Shown one piece after another: positions 18,619 to 26,968 of a stretch of 42,895 nt of DNA; the stretch's first letter is position 1; each line of letters starts with the position of its first letter. The notes under the pieces are model-generated. The model was not told the origin of the DNA, searched no databases, and worked only from the letters and a program-made list of their open reading frames with translations. Position numbers and translations under genes: made by a program. Source of the DNA: JBFXAM01 sp050184295 (GTDB taxonomy: Bacteria; Planctomycetota; Phycisphaerae; UBA1845; Fen-1342); assembly GCA_050184295.1 (NCBI GenBank), contig JBFXAM010000034.1, positions 1-42,895 on the forward strand. The letters run 5' to 3'.

Positions 18619-19086
18619 ATGCAAGAGTTGCGCCCCGCCGAAAACGCCGACACGCTCATCGCGCTGCTCACCGAACAGCGTGACCTCTACGGCCAGCTCC
18701 GCGCCCTCAGCGAGCGGCAGCGCGAGCTGATCGTCGGCGATCGCCCGGAGCTCCTGCTCAACATCCTGCACGACCGCCAGACGCTCGTCGCGGCGCTGGT
18801 GCGCTTGAACGACCAGTTGGCCGTCTATCGCCGCCGCTGGGACGAGGTTTACGCCGCGTTGCCCGTCGAGACGCGCGACCGCGCCTCGACGCTGCTGCGC
18901 GACATCAACGCCCTGCTCGGCGTCATTCTGCGCGTCGATCAGGAGGACGGCGCGCTGCTGTCCGCGCGGCAGCAGGCCGTCGGACGCGAGTTGAACGAGC
19001 TGACGGGCGGGCAGTCTGCGAACGCGGCGTATGCGCGCCAGTCGAGCGGAGCGCCGACAGCGCTTTCGGCCGATCTAAAGGGATAG
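18619..19086 (+). CDS. FlgN-like flagellar export chaperone
   Basis: All-helical protein of 155 residues. FlgN chaperones hold the hook-filament junction proteins FlgK and FlgL before export. The family feel is seen in the early helix LIALLTEQRDLYGQLRALSERQRELIVG and the later ILHDRQTLVAALVRLND, which form the long antiparallel helices. The Ser/Ala-rich C-terminus is disordered, as usual in FlgN. AGGAG at 18606-18610 precedes the ATG by 8 nt. Its position just before the flagellar regulators and rod genes supports the call. FlgK, FlgL and FliC are not in the window. FlgN proteins diverge strongly, so fold and context carry the assignment. Confidence 0.68.
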   Translation: MQELRPAENADTLIALLTEQRDLYGQLRALSERQRELIVGDRPELLLNILHDRQTLVAALVRLNDQLAVYRRRWDEVYAALPVETRDRASTLLRDINALLGVILRVDQEDGALLSARQQAVGRELNELTGGQSANAAYARQSSGAPTALSADLKG

Positions 19087-19100
19087 TCCGCCGCCGCGAC

Positions 19101-19156
19101 CCGGGATGGAGCCCGGCCGCCCACGGATGGAGCGTCGCAACCCGCGGGTTTGCGAC
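19101..19156 (+). other. Two stem-loops with a direct repeat in the flgN-histidine kinase gap
   Basis: CCGGG/CCCGG (19101-19116) and GTCGCAACC/GGTTTGCGAC (19134-19156, one mismatch) can each form a hairpin. GGATGGAGC occurs at 19104-19112 and again at 19125-19133. No U-tract follows, so this is not a classical terminator. It may be an RNA processing or attenuation site, or a repeat element. Confidence 0.4.
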
Positions 19157-19180
19157 GCACGAGCAGGGAACGCCGATTGC

Positions 19181-20047
19181 ATGGACGCCACGCTCGCCCC
19201 CACGATTGCTGACGACCTGACCACCGTCCTCCGCGAGTACATGGACGTGTCGGAGCGACTGCGCGAAACGCACGAGAAGCTCCAGAGCGAAGTCGTGCGC
19301 CTGCGCGAGGAACTCGCCAGCAAGGACCAGGAGCTGGAACGACGCCGCCGACTCGCGGCGCTCGGCGAGTTGGCCGCGGGCGTCGCGCACGAGGTGCGCA
19401 ACCCGCTCGGCGCGATCCAGCTCTACAGCGGGCTCCTGCGAACCGCCGTCCACGACGCCGCGCCGGCGCTCGAACTGGTCGACAAGATCCAGCGCGGCGT
19501 CGAGGCGATCGACCGCGTCGTGCAGGACACGCTGTCGCTGACGCCGCGCGCCGGTCGCCTCGGCGTTCGCCGGCTTCAGGATGTCGTGCTGGCGGCGTGC
19601 GACGCGTGCGAAGCGGTGTTGCGGGCGCATGACGTGGAGCTGCGTTTCGACGCCGGCGACGCGGACGCGCTGGTGCGCACGGACGGCGACGGGTTGCTGC
19701 GCGTGCTCATCAACCTGATCACGAATGCCGCGGAGGCTTCGCCGGCGGGCGGCGTGGTGGCGGTGCGCGCGAGCGCGACGCGCGACGGCGCGTTGCAGGT
19801 GCGCGTAAGCGACGAGGGTCCGGGGCTGCCCGCGGAACTGTTCGACCGGGTGTTCGACCCGTTCTTCACGACGAAGCAGAGCGGAACGGGGCTCGGGCTC
19901 ACGATCGCTCACCGGCTGGTGGAAGCGCACGGCGGCGTGCTGCGCGCCGGCAATCGGCCGGCGGGCGGGGCGGAATTCACGGTGAACTTGCCGCGCGCCG
20001 CGGACGATCCGCGCCGCGCGGAACAGAACGGCGCCGTTGCGTCCTAG
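19181..20047 (+). CDS. Soluble sensor histidine kinase, FlrB/FleS-like
   Basis: Histidine kinase of 289 residues. An N-terminal coiled coil (20-58) leads into a HisKA domain with the H-box GVAHEVRNPLGAI (His70). The HATPase domain follows: N-box LINLITNAAEAS, G1 DEGPGLP, F-box FDPFFTTK, G2 GTGLGLTIA. No transmembrane or PAS sensor domain is present, so it is cytoplasmic and senses through the coiled coil or a partner. It sits 52 bp upstream of an NtrC-type regulator and within the flagellar block, as FlrB and FleS do in polar-flagellate bacteria. The ATG at 19181 is preferred because the ATG at 19106 falls inside a hairpin/repeat and adds a non-homologous Arg-rich stretch. Confidence 0.87.
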   Translation: MDATLAPTIADDLTTVLREYMDVSERLRETHEKLQSEVVRLREELASKDQELERRRRLAALGELAAGVAHEVRNPLGAIQLYSGLLRTAVHDAAPALELVDKIQRGVEAIDRVVQDTLSLTPRAGRLGVRRLQDVVLAACDACEAVLRAHDVELRFDAGDADALVRTDGDGLLRVLINLITNAAEASPAGGVVAVRASATRDGALQVRVSDEGPGLPAELFDRVFDPFFTTKQSGTGLGLTIAHRLVEAHGGVLRAGNRPAGGAEFTVNLPRAADDPRRAEQNGAVAS

Positions 20048-20099
20048 GGACGGGATCGGCGGAACCTACGGAATCGCGTTTTGCTGCGAAGGAGAGTCG

Positions 20100-21503
20100 A
20101 TGGCTTGCGTATGTGTGATTGACGACCAGGCGATGATGCGGGACTCGGTCGGCGCGACCCTGACTTCGCAAGACCACGACGTCCATGCGTTCGACAACGC
20201 CCAGGACGCGCTCACCGCGATCCGCCAGCGCGCCTTCGACGTCGTGCTCACCGACCTCAAGCTGCCCGGCATGGACGGCGTCGCGCTGCTGCGCGAGATG
20301 CGCCGCCTCGGCCTCGATGTGCCCGTCATCCTCATGACGGCGTTCGCCTCGGTGCAGACCGCGGTCGAGGCGATGAAGCTCGGCGCCTTCGACTATGTGC
20401 AGAAACCCTTCAACGCCGAGGAGGTCGCGATCCTCATCGAGCGCGCCGTCCGCGAGCGCAACATGCTCCGCGAAAACGAGGTCATGCGCCGCACGATCGA
20501 GGATCTCGACCGCGACCGCAAGCTCATCGGCGAGTCGCCCGCGATGAAGGCCGTCCGCGAGAAGATCACCCGCGTCGCGCAGAGCTCCGCGTCGGTGCTG
20601 ATCACCGGCGAGAGCGGCGTCGGCAAGGAGCTGATCGCCCGCGCCGTGCACGTCGCTGGCGCCCGCGCCGACCAGCCGATGCTCTGCGTCAACTGCGCCG
20701 CGCTCTCGCCGACGCTGCTCGAAAGCGAGCTGTTCGGTCACGAGAAGGGCGCCTTTACCGGCGCCGACCGCATGCGCAAGGGCCGCTTCGAACTCGCCGA
20801 CGGCGGCACGCTGCTGCTCGACGAGGTCTCGGAGATCGCCCCGGCGCTCCAGGCCAAGCTGCTGCGCGTGCTCCAGGAGCGCGAATTCGAACGCGTCGGC
20901 AGCTCCGTCACGAGGCGCATCGACGTCCGCGTCATCGCGACCACCAACCGCGACCTGCGCGCCTGGTGCGCCAAGGCGCGCTTCCGCGAGGACTTGTTCT
21001 ACCGCTTGAGCGTGCTGCCGATCGAGGTGCCGCCGCTCCGCGAACGGCGCGAGGACATCCCGGCCCTGGTCGATCACTTCGTCGCGAAGATCGTCGCGCG
21101 CGACGGCCGCGAGGCGCCGAAGTTCGCGCCCGAGGCCACGCGCATGTTGGCCGAGTACAACTGGCCCGGCAACATCCGCGAGCTTCAGAACCTCTGCGAA
21201 CGCGTCTGCGTGCTGGAGGCCGGCCGCACCGTCACCGCGTCCGCGATCACGCCGCTGCTCACCGGACCGATCAAGGTCGCGACCGCCAGCGCCGACGGGC
21301 TCCAGTATCGCGACGGAACCATCCTCGCCGACGCCGAACGAGAGCTCATCCTCAAGACGCTCGAACGCTTCCACGGCCACCGCGAGCGCACGTCCCGCGC
21401 GTTGGGCATCGGATTGCGCACGCTCGGGCTCAAGCTCAAGAAGTGGCGCGAGGAAGGCGTTTTTCAGGAAGACAAGGGCCGCGTGATGGTTAGCATCGGC
21501 TAG
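20100..21503 (+). CDS. Sigma-54-dependent response regulator, FlrC/NtrC-like
   Basis: Transcription activator of 467 residues. The receiver domain (1-115) has D8/D9, phosphoacceptor D52 in LTDLKLPGMDG, T80 and K102. The AAA+ domain has Walker A GESGVGKE (about 170-177), the sigma-54 contact loop GAFTGA (217-222) and Walker B LLLDE. A Fis-type helix-turn-helix (SRALGIGLRTLGLKLKKW) closes the protein. The intact GAFTGA means it should remodel sigma-54 holoenzyme. GGAGAG before the ATG at 20100 sets the start. With the kinase next door and flgB downstream, it is the probable master activator of this flagellar operon. Confidence 0.92.
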   Translation: MACVCVIDDQAMMRDSVGATLTSQDHDVHAFDNAQDALTAIRQRAFDVVLTDLKLPGMDGVALLREMRRLGLDVPVILMTAFASVQTAVEAMKLGAFDYVQKPFNAEEVAILIERAVRERNMLRENEVMRRTIEDLDRDRKLIGESPAMKAVREKITRVAQSSASVLITGESGVGKELIARAVHVAGARADQPMLCVNCAALSPTLLESELFGHEKGAFTGADRMRKGRFELADGGTLLLDEVSEIAPALQAKLLRVLQEREFERVGSSVTRRIDVRVIATTNRDLRAWCAKARFREDLFYRLSVLPIEVPPLRERREDIPALVDHFVAKIVARDGREAPKFAPEATRMLAEYNWPGNIRELQNLCERVCVLEAGRTVTASAITPLLTGPIKVATASADGLQYRDGTILADAERELILKTLERFHGHRERTSRALGIGLRTLGLKLKKWREEGVFQEDKGRVMVSIG

Positions 21504-21523
21504 CCGGCGTCGCCGCGCGCCAG

Positions 21524-21539
21524 TGGCGCGCCGCGTGCA
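21524..21539 (+). promoter_or_regulatory. Candidate sigma-54 (-24/-12) promoter ahead of flgB
   Basis: TGGCGCG-N4-GTGCA keeps the invariant GG and GC with exactly 10 nt between them, and differs from the consensus TGGCACG-N4-TTGCA at two positions. It starts 21 nt after the stop of a GAFTGA-containing activator and lies about 150 bp upstream of flgB, where a rod-operon promoter is expected. Confidence 0.5.
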
Positions 21540-21690
21540 AGGCGAATTGCGGCACGATGCGGGCGGCGGGCGGAGCCCCGGACGCCGACGGCGCGTCGGC
21601 GCGGGTGCGCCGGCTCCGCATTCCGTGTACATGGTTCGGCACTGGCAACCGTGCGCGGCGGACGCCGCGCCTGCGATCGGGGAACCGCGC

Positions 21691-22125
21691 ATGAGCGCCT
21701 GGTGGCAGCGAATCACGGGGAGTCGCACGGCCGGCGCGGTCGAGCTGGCGGCCCGCTTCGCCGAGGAGCGTCACCGCGTGCTTGCGGAAAACGTCGCGAA
21801 CATCGACACGCCGGACTACCACACCCGGTCGGTCGACGCCCGCGCGTTTCAGCGTGCGCTCCGCGACGCGCTCGATCGGGACGCCCGCGGCGCGACGCTG
21901 GAATTGCGCGGCCCCGGCGTCGCGACCGACGCCGCCGGAAAGCTCCGTGTCGAACCGTCGACGGCGGCGGCGCCCAACGCGCTCTTTCACGACGGGACCA
22001 ACGCGCGGCTCGAGTCGCTTATGGCCGACGTCGCGGAGAACGCGCAGTTTCACCAGCTCGCGACCACGCTGCTGCGGACGCGGTTCGACGGCCTGATGAA
22101 TGCGATCCGCGGGCGCGCGGGATAA
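21691..22125 (+). CDS. flgB: Flagellar proximal rod protein FlgB
   Basis: Rod subunit, exported by the flagellar type III system, of 144 residues. It carries the rod/hook N-terminal motif ENVANIDTPDYHTRSVD (about residues 30-47) and a C-terminal helix with QFHQLATTLLRTRFDGLMNA. The N-terminus is longer than a usual FlgB by some residues (MSAWWQRITGSRTAG). The frame is open 56 codons further upstream, but that stretch is Arg/Gly-rich and overlaps the probable promoter. ATG 21691 is preceded by GGGGAA. It is the first structural gene of the operon. Confidence 0.92.
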   Translation: MSAWWQRITGSRTAGAVELAARFAEERHRVLAENVANIDTPDYHTRSVDARAFQRALRDALDRDARGATLELRGPGVATDAAGKLRVEPSTAAAPNALFHDGTNARLESLMADVAENAQFHQLATTLLRTRFDGLMNAIRGRAG

Positions 22126-22238
22126 GTCGGGCGCAGCGTGACGAAAGCTCGAGGCCGCGGCCGGTCCGCCGCGCGCGTTGGATCCGCATGCCGCGCTCCG
22201 CGTTTCCGGCAAGGACGTGATGTGAGACGAGGTGACTC

Positions 22239-22652
22239 ATGATCGGCGCACTCGACATCAGCCATTCCGCCGTCGTCGCCCAGCGCACCCGGCTCGACGT
22301 CATCGCGGGCAATCTCGCCAACGCCTTCACGACCCGCCAGCAGGACGGCACGATCGAGCCGTACCGACGTCGCTTCGTGACGCTCGCCTCGCAGTCGCTC
22401 GGAGGCGACAGCGTCGGCGTCCGCGTGACCGGCGTGCAGGCGGACGAGGCGGATTTTCCGCTGCGGCACAACCCGGGCTCGCCGGACGCGATCCGCGAGG
22501 GGCCCAACGCCGGCTATGTGCGCTATCCCAATGTGAACGTCACGCTCGAATATGTCGACGCGCTGGAGGCGAGCCGGGCCTACGAGGCGAACGTCGCGAT
22601 GATGGGCGTGACCCGCGGCATGATCCAATCGGCACTGCGTCTGTTCGCGTAG
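22239..22652 (+). CDS. flgC: Flagellar proximal rod protein FlgC
   Basis: Rod subunit of 137 residues, normal for FlgC. The N-terminal motif is LDVIAGNLANAFTTRQ, where the usual ISN-NIAN-T is altered but recognisable. The C-terminal half has YPNVNVTLEYVDALEASRAYEANVAM, close to the FlgC/rod consensus. ACGAGGTGA directly ahead of the ATG is a near-perfect anti-16S match, the strongest ribosome site in this operon. The 113-bp gap to flgB holds no other gene. Confidence 0.94.
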   Translation: MIGALDISHSAVVAQRTRLDVIAGNLANAFTTRQQDGTIEPYRRRFVTLASQSLGGDSVGVRVTGVQADEADFPLRHNPGSPDAIREGPNAGYVRYPNVNVTLEYVDALEASRAYEANVAMMGVTRGMIQSALRLFA

Positions 22653-22685
22653 CAACGTCGAGCGGCCAGAGAGCGAGCGCGAGCG

Positions 22686-22997
22686 ATGTCGGACCCCTTC
22701 TCCATTCAAGGCGTCGGTTCCGTGCGGCCGGTGACGCCGCCGTCGACTCCGCCGCGCGTGGCGCCGGCGGGCGGGAGCGACGCGTTCTCGTCGGTGCTGC
22801 GCCGTCAGTTGGACCAGGTGAACGCGATGCAGGCCGACGCCGACCGCAACGTCGAGAACCTGCTCACGGGGGAAGCGCAGAACATCACCGAGGTGTTCGT
22901 CGCCGCCCGCAAGGCGCAGGTGGCGTTCAGCCTGCTGATGGAAATCCGCAACAAGCTCGTCGACGCGTACACCGAGTTGCGTCAACTGCGCGTCTAG
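22686..22997 (+). CDS. fliE: Flagellar hook-basal body protein FliE
   Basis: Adaptor joining the MS ring to the rod, 103 residues as usual. The N-terminus is Pro-rich and disordered (VTPPSTPPRVAPAGG). The conserved C-terminal half has FSSVLRRQLDQVNAMQADAD, then GEAQNITEVFVAARKAQVAF and the terminal LLMEIRNKLVDAYTEL. It follows flgC by 33 bp. A 288-bp gap to fliF comes after it, wide for this operon. Confidence 0.94.
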   Translation: MSDPFSIQGVGSVRPVTPPSTPPRVAPAGGSDAFSSVLRRQLDQVNAMQADADRNVENLLTGEAQNITEVFVAARKAQVAFSLLMEIRNKLVDAYTELRQLRV

Positions 22998-23285
22998 TAC
23001 GCTCCGGCCGCCGACCGAACGTCGAAGGCCGATCGCGCGCCGACCGCGAACGTCGCGACGTCCAGCGATTCTGGCGTCGAGTCGCGACCCGAGATTCTCA
23101 GTCCGCGGTCCGAACGTGACACGCACGCACCCGGCTCCCGGCATTCTCTGCGCCCCGCGGAACGGTCTTGCGCGTCGCGTCGCACGGTTTGCGACCGCGC
23201 CTTCTGCGAACCCGATGAACTGTCCTGAGTGCGACGCGCGCGGCGCTGGATGCGCCGCGTCCCCAGCCGGGAGCGACCGGACGGA

Positions 23286-25046
23286 ATGGACTCCCTCCAA
23301 CAGATTCTCGCCCGCGCCCAACGTCAACTGCGCGACCTGACGCTCTCGCAGCGACTGGCCGTGGTATTTGGCGGTCTGCTCGTGGCGGTCGCGCTGGCGT
23401 GGATGCTCCAGTGGGCCGCCCAGCCCGAGATGATCCCGCTGCTGGAGCAGAACCTCGTCGCCGAGGACCTCGCCGCCGTCCGCGCCGGGCTCGATGCGGC
23501 AAACCAGCGTTACACCGTGCAGGGTGCGCGCGTGATGGTGCCGGCCAGCACCAACCGCGCCGCGCTGCTCGCGCAGCTCCAGCTCGGCGACAAGCTCCCG
23601 TCGGACACGAGCGTGGGTTTTGACGCGCTGGTGCGCGAGGCGAACCCCTGGCTCAGCCAGGAGGAATCCGACCGGCGCTGGACCGTCGCGCTGCAAAGCG
23701 AAATTGAACGCGTCTTGCTCCGCTTCCAGAACGTCAAGGTCGCGAAGGTCTTTCTCAACCTCAGCACGCGGCCGCGCGGCTTCTCGCGCGAGCAGCCGCC
23801 CGCATCCGCGAGCGTCACGCTGGTGATGAAGAACGGCGAGCCCGTCTCGCGCAACCTCGCCCGTGCCGCGGCGCGCCTCGTCAGCGGCGCCGTCCGCGGC
23901 CTGCCGCTGCGGAATGTGCAGGTCGTCGACGGCACCGGCGGAGCCGCGATCGAGGCCGACGGGGAGGACTCGACGGGTGCGAGCGGGCTGCATCAGATGC
24001 GCCTCGCGCACGAGAAGCTCGCGGCGGAGAAAATCCGCAGTCAGCTCGCGTTCGATCCCAAGGCGCGGGTCAACGTGCAGGTCGAGCTGGACCTGACAAC
24101 GCGCGTCACGAACACCGTCACCCCCACCGACCCCGTCGACGTGCGCGAGGAGCGCAGCAACGAAGAGACGTCGCGCGCCCCGCGCGGCGGACAGCCCGGC
24201 GTGCAGCCCAACGTCGGCGTCGCCGCGACCGGCGGCGGGGGCGACGAAAGCCGCACCGTCGAAACCTCGAAGACCGAGAAAATCGCCGGGCAGAAAACGC
24301 AGAACGAGAGCAAGCCGAGCGGCGAAATCCAGTCGATCTTTGCCGCGATCAACATCTCGCGCAGCTATCTCGAGAGCATCTACCGTCGCGAGAATCCGAC
24401 CGCCGACGCGCCCACGACCGAGCAGATTCAGCAGGTCTTCGACCGCGAGAAGGCGCGCGTGATCAGCCAGGTCACGGTGCTGGTCAAGCCGCAGACCGAA
24501 GAGCAGGTCCGCGTCGACTGGTACTACGACGCGCTGGAGCCCGAGGCGTCCAGCGGCGCGGACGGGTTCGGCGACGTGCTCTCCCTGGCGGGGCAGTATG
24601 CGCCGCACGCGGGTCTCGGACTGCTCGCGCTCGTCTCGCTCACGCTGATGCTCCGCATGTCGAAGCAGAACGACCGCGGCGAGTCGTTCGGGCTGGAGAT
24701 CGGATTGCCCAAAGAGGCGATCGAAGCCGCCCGCAAGGCCGAGCAGGACGTCGCCCGCGCCGCACGGCGCACCTCGGCGGGGGTCGCGGTGGCGGGCGTC
24801 GCGACCGGCGTCGGCGTCGCGACGGCGCCTTATGTGAGCGCCACGGGGCCGGGCGTGCTGCCCGAGTTCAATCCGCCGGGCCCGGTCGGACAGGCCGCGG
24901 GCATGCAGGGCATCCTCGAAGCGCGCGAGGTCGACGAGCGCACGGTGCAGGTCAACAAGATGCTCGAACAGCTGTCGGAGATGGCGTCGGGCGACAGCGG
25001 CGCCATGGGATCGCTGTTGGAGCAATGGGTCGCCCAGCGCGAGTAA
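23286..25046 (+). CDS. fliF: Flagellar MS-ring protein FliF
   Basis: Forms the membrane-embedded MS ring on which the rod, C ring and export gate assemble. The 586 residues hold transmembrane helix 1 (about 24-41), the periplasmic ring-building motifs (LLEQNLVAEDLAAVRAGLD; DTSVGFDALVREANPW), a low-complexity Gly/Thr loop near 305-345, and transmembrane helix 2 (about 438-457). The C-terminal cytoplasmic tail that binds FliG follows. The tail contains an Ala/Gly/Val-rich stretch (VAVAGVATGVGVATA) not common in the family. ATG 23286 (MDSLQQILARAQRQL) is preferred to 23229. Spacing to fliG is 14 bp. Confidence 0.94.
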   Translation: MDSLQQILARAQRQLRDLTLSQRLAVVFGGLLVAVALAWMLQWAAQPEMIPLLEQNLVAEDLAAVRAGLDAANQRYTVQGARVMVPASTNRAALLAQLQLGDKLPSDTSVGFDALVREANPWLSQEESDRRWTVALQSEIERVLLRFQNVKVAKVFLNLSTRPRGFSREQPPASASVTLVMKNGEPVSRNLARAAARLVSGAVRGLPLRNVQVVDGTGGAAIEADGEDSTGASGLHQMRLAHEKLAAEKIRSQLAFDPKARVNVQVELDLTTRVTNTVTPTDPVDVREERSNEETSRAPRGGQPGVQPNVGVAATGGGGDESRTVETSKTEKIAGQKTQNESKPSGEIQSIFAAINISRSYLESIYRRENPTADAPTTEQIQQVFDREKARVISQVTVLVKPQTEEQVRVDWYYDALEPEASSGADGFGDVLSLAGQYAPHAGLGLLALVSLTLMLRMSKQNDRGESFGLEIGLPKEAIEAARKAEQDVARAARRTSAGVAVAGVATGVGVATAPYVSATGPGVLPEFNPPGPVGQAAGMQGILEAREVDERTVQVNKMLEQLSEMASGDSGAMGSLLEQWVAQRE

Positions 25047-25060
25047 GCCCCGGATCAGAC

Positions 25061-26104
25061 ATGCGCAACGCCCGCAACCGCAACGAATCCGCCGACTACG
25101 ACGCGCTCACCGGTCTGCGCAAGGCCGCAATCCTGCTCGTCGCGCTCAACCGCGAAACCGCCGCCAAGATCATCAAGGACCTCGCCCCGGCAGTCGTCGA
25201 GGACATCTCGCGCGAAATCGCCAATCTCGGCCCGGTCAGCGCCGACGTCCGCGAGCGCGTCGTCAGCGAGTTCTATAACCTCGTTCTCGCGCGGCAATAC
25301 GTCGACTCCGGCGGGCTGACCTTCGCGCGCGAACTGCTTCAGAAGACGCTGCCCGCCGACGACGCCAAGCGGATCATCACGGCGATCGAGCACCAGGTCC
25401 ACGAGCAGCCGTTCAGCTTCCTGCAAAAGACCGAGACCGAGAACCTGCTCACATTCTTGCAGGAGGAGCACCCGCAGACGATCGCGCTGGTGCTTTCTTA
25501 CCTGCCGCCGGGCATGGCCAGCGAAATCCTGGTCGGGCTTGCGACCGAGCGCCAGCTCGAAGTCGTCACGCGCGTCGCGACCATGGACCAGACCAGCCCC
25601 GACGTGATCAAGGAGGTCGAGCGCGGGCTCGAGAAGCGCCTGGCCGGCCTGGTGACCGAGCGCTTCGAGCGCGTCGGCGGCGTTCAGGCGGTGGCGGAGA
25701 TCCTCAATCTCTCGGGCCGCGCGTCGGAGCGCTCGATTCTGGAGGGCCTCGAAAGCCAGCGGCCTGAGCTGGTCGAGGATATCCGCCGGCTGATGTTCGT
25801 GTTCGAGGACATCCTGCGCGTGAACGACAAGGGCATTCAGGGCGTGCTGAAGGAAGTCGACAACCAGGAGCTGGCGCTGGCGCTCAAGACCGCCAGCGAG
25901 GAGCTCAAGGACAAGATCTTCCGGAACATGTCCGAACGCGCCGCGCAGCTCATCCGCGAGGAAATGGAATTCATGGGCCCCGTCCGCGTCAGCGACGTCG
26001 AGGCCGCTCAACAGAAGGTCGTCGACATCGTCCGCCGACTGGAAGACGCCGGCGAGATCGTCATCTCCGGCAAAGGCGGCGGTGAAAAAGACTTGATCGT
26101 CTAG
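25061..26104 (+). CDS. fliG: Flagellar motor switch protein FliG
   Basis: C-ring subunit that couples stator ion flow to rotation and switching. The 347 residues are full length. The N-terminal domain (LTGLRKAAILLVALNRETAAKI) binds FliF. The middle domain has EEHPQTIALVLSYLPPGMAS, the EHPQ motif. The C-terminal domain has IRRLMFVFEDILRVNDKGIQ and the charged torque helix region DNQELALALKTASEELKDKIFRNMSERA. It ends with the typical VDIVRRLEDAGEIVI. The start at 25061 follows the fliF stop by 14 bp; the open frame extends back over the fliF end but without homology. Confidence 0.96.
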   Translation: MRNARNRNESADYDALTGLRKAAILLVALNRETAAKIIKDLAPAVVEDISREIANLGPVSADVRERVVSEFYNLVLARQYVDSGGLTFARELLQKTLPADDAKRIITAIEHQVHEQPFSFLQKTETENLLTFLQEEHPQTIALVLSYLPPGMASEILVGLATERQLEVVTRVATMDQTSPDVIKEVERGLEKRLAGLVTERFERVGGVQAVAEILNLSGRASERSILEGLESQRPELVEDIRRLMFVFEDILRVNDKGIQGVLKEVDNQELALALKTASEELKDKIFRNMSERAAQLIREEMEFMGPVRVSDVEAAQQKVVDIVRRLEDAGEIVISGKGGGEKDLIV

Positions 26105-26197
26105 CGCAGCCGCGCACGGGCACGCGCCCGAGGTGGGCGGGGCCTTGATCCAACGCCCGTCGAAATCCCGGGCGCGCGGCGTCTGCAACCGCCTCTT

Positions 26198-26203
26198 GGA
26201 GGG
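26198..26203 (+). promoter_or_regulatory. Strong ribosome site that sets a TTG start for fliH
   Basis: GGAGGG lies 6 nt before the TTG at 26210. The first in-frame ATG (26240) has no such site, so the TTG is the likely initiator. Confidence 0.65.
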
Positions 26204-26209
26204 TTCGAA

Positions 26210-26968
26210 TTGGCCGGGGTCATCCGTCGCGAAGCGCGCATGTCGACCGCGAGTTTCTCGCTCGCCGACCTTGCGGCGCAAGGTCGCGCGCTCGTCGCGC
26301 AGGCCGAGGCCCGCGCCGCCGACATCCTCCACCGTGCGGAAGACGATGCGCAACGTCTCGCCGAGGAGCGCCGCCGTGAAGGCTTCGAGCGCGGCCTGGC
26401 CGAGGGCCGGGCCGCGGGCTTGCAGCAGCTCCGCACGGAAGCGCGCGACACCGTGCTTCGCGAGCAACGCGAGCACTTCGCGCAGTTGAGCAGCGCGCTC
26501 GCGACCGCACTTGCCGACTTCGACCGCGCCCGCCGGCGCCTGCTCGCGCTCGCCGAGCAGGGCCTTGTCGATCTGGCGGTCGCGGTCGCCGCCCGCGCCT
26601 GCAAGCTCGCTGCCGGGGCCACGCCGCGGGCCGCGCTCGAAAACGCCCGCCAGGCCGTCGCGCTCGTCGCGCCGCGCGACGATCTCGAACTGCGCTTCCA
26701 TCCCGCCGATCTGGAGCTGCTTCGTGCGGCCGCGCCCGGGCTCGTCACCGGCGCGGCCGAGCTGGCGCACGCGCGCCTGGTCGCCGATGAGCGCGTGACC
26801 CGCGGCGGCTGCCTGCTCACGAGCGCCGCCGGCGAGGTCGACGCCACGCTCGAGACCCAACTGGAGCGCATCGCCGAAGCGCTCGGTGCGTCGCTCGCGG
26901 CGTCCGGCGCCGTCGACCGCAGCGCCCTGCCGACGCAGACCGGAATCGCTCCGGAGAATCAGCCGTGA
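26210..26968 (+). CDS. fliH: Flagellar export ATPase regulator FliH
   Basis: Stator-like protein that binds the FliI ATPase and links it to the C ring, 252 residues. The hallmark GxxxG repeat is plain (G58, G62, G66, G70 in GFERGLAEGRAAG), followed by a long helix and a C-terminal domain with VDLAVAVAARACKLAAG and RGGCLLTSAAGEVDATLETQLERI. TTG at 26210 is taken as the start because of the GGAGGG site 6 nt upstream; ATG 26240 would drop 10 residues. The stop overlaps the fliI GTG by 4 nt (GTGA), so the two are translationally coupled. Confidence 0.9.
   Translation: MAGVIRREARMSTASFSLADLAAQGRALVAQAEARAADILHRAEDDAQRLAEERRREGFERGLAEGRAAGLQQLRTEARDTVLREQREHFAQLSSALATALADFDRARRRLLALAEQGLVDLAVAVAARACKLAAGATPRAALENARQAVALVAPRDDLELRFHPADLELLRAAAPGLVTGAAELAHARLVADERVTRGGCLLTSAAGEVDATLETQLERIAEALGASLAASGAVDRSALPTQTGIAPENQP

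Noticed and set aside
22998..23285. Sigma-54 site upstream of fliF
   Set aside because: The closest match (GGAACGGTCTTGC) has 9 rather than 10 nt between GG and GC.
22050..25025. 991-codon minus-strand open frame opposite flgB-fliF
   Set aside because: Lies wholly antisense to clear flagellar genes, has no domain pattern, and long antisense frames are expected at this GC content.
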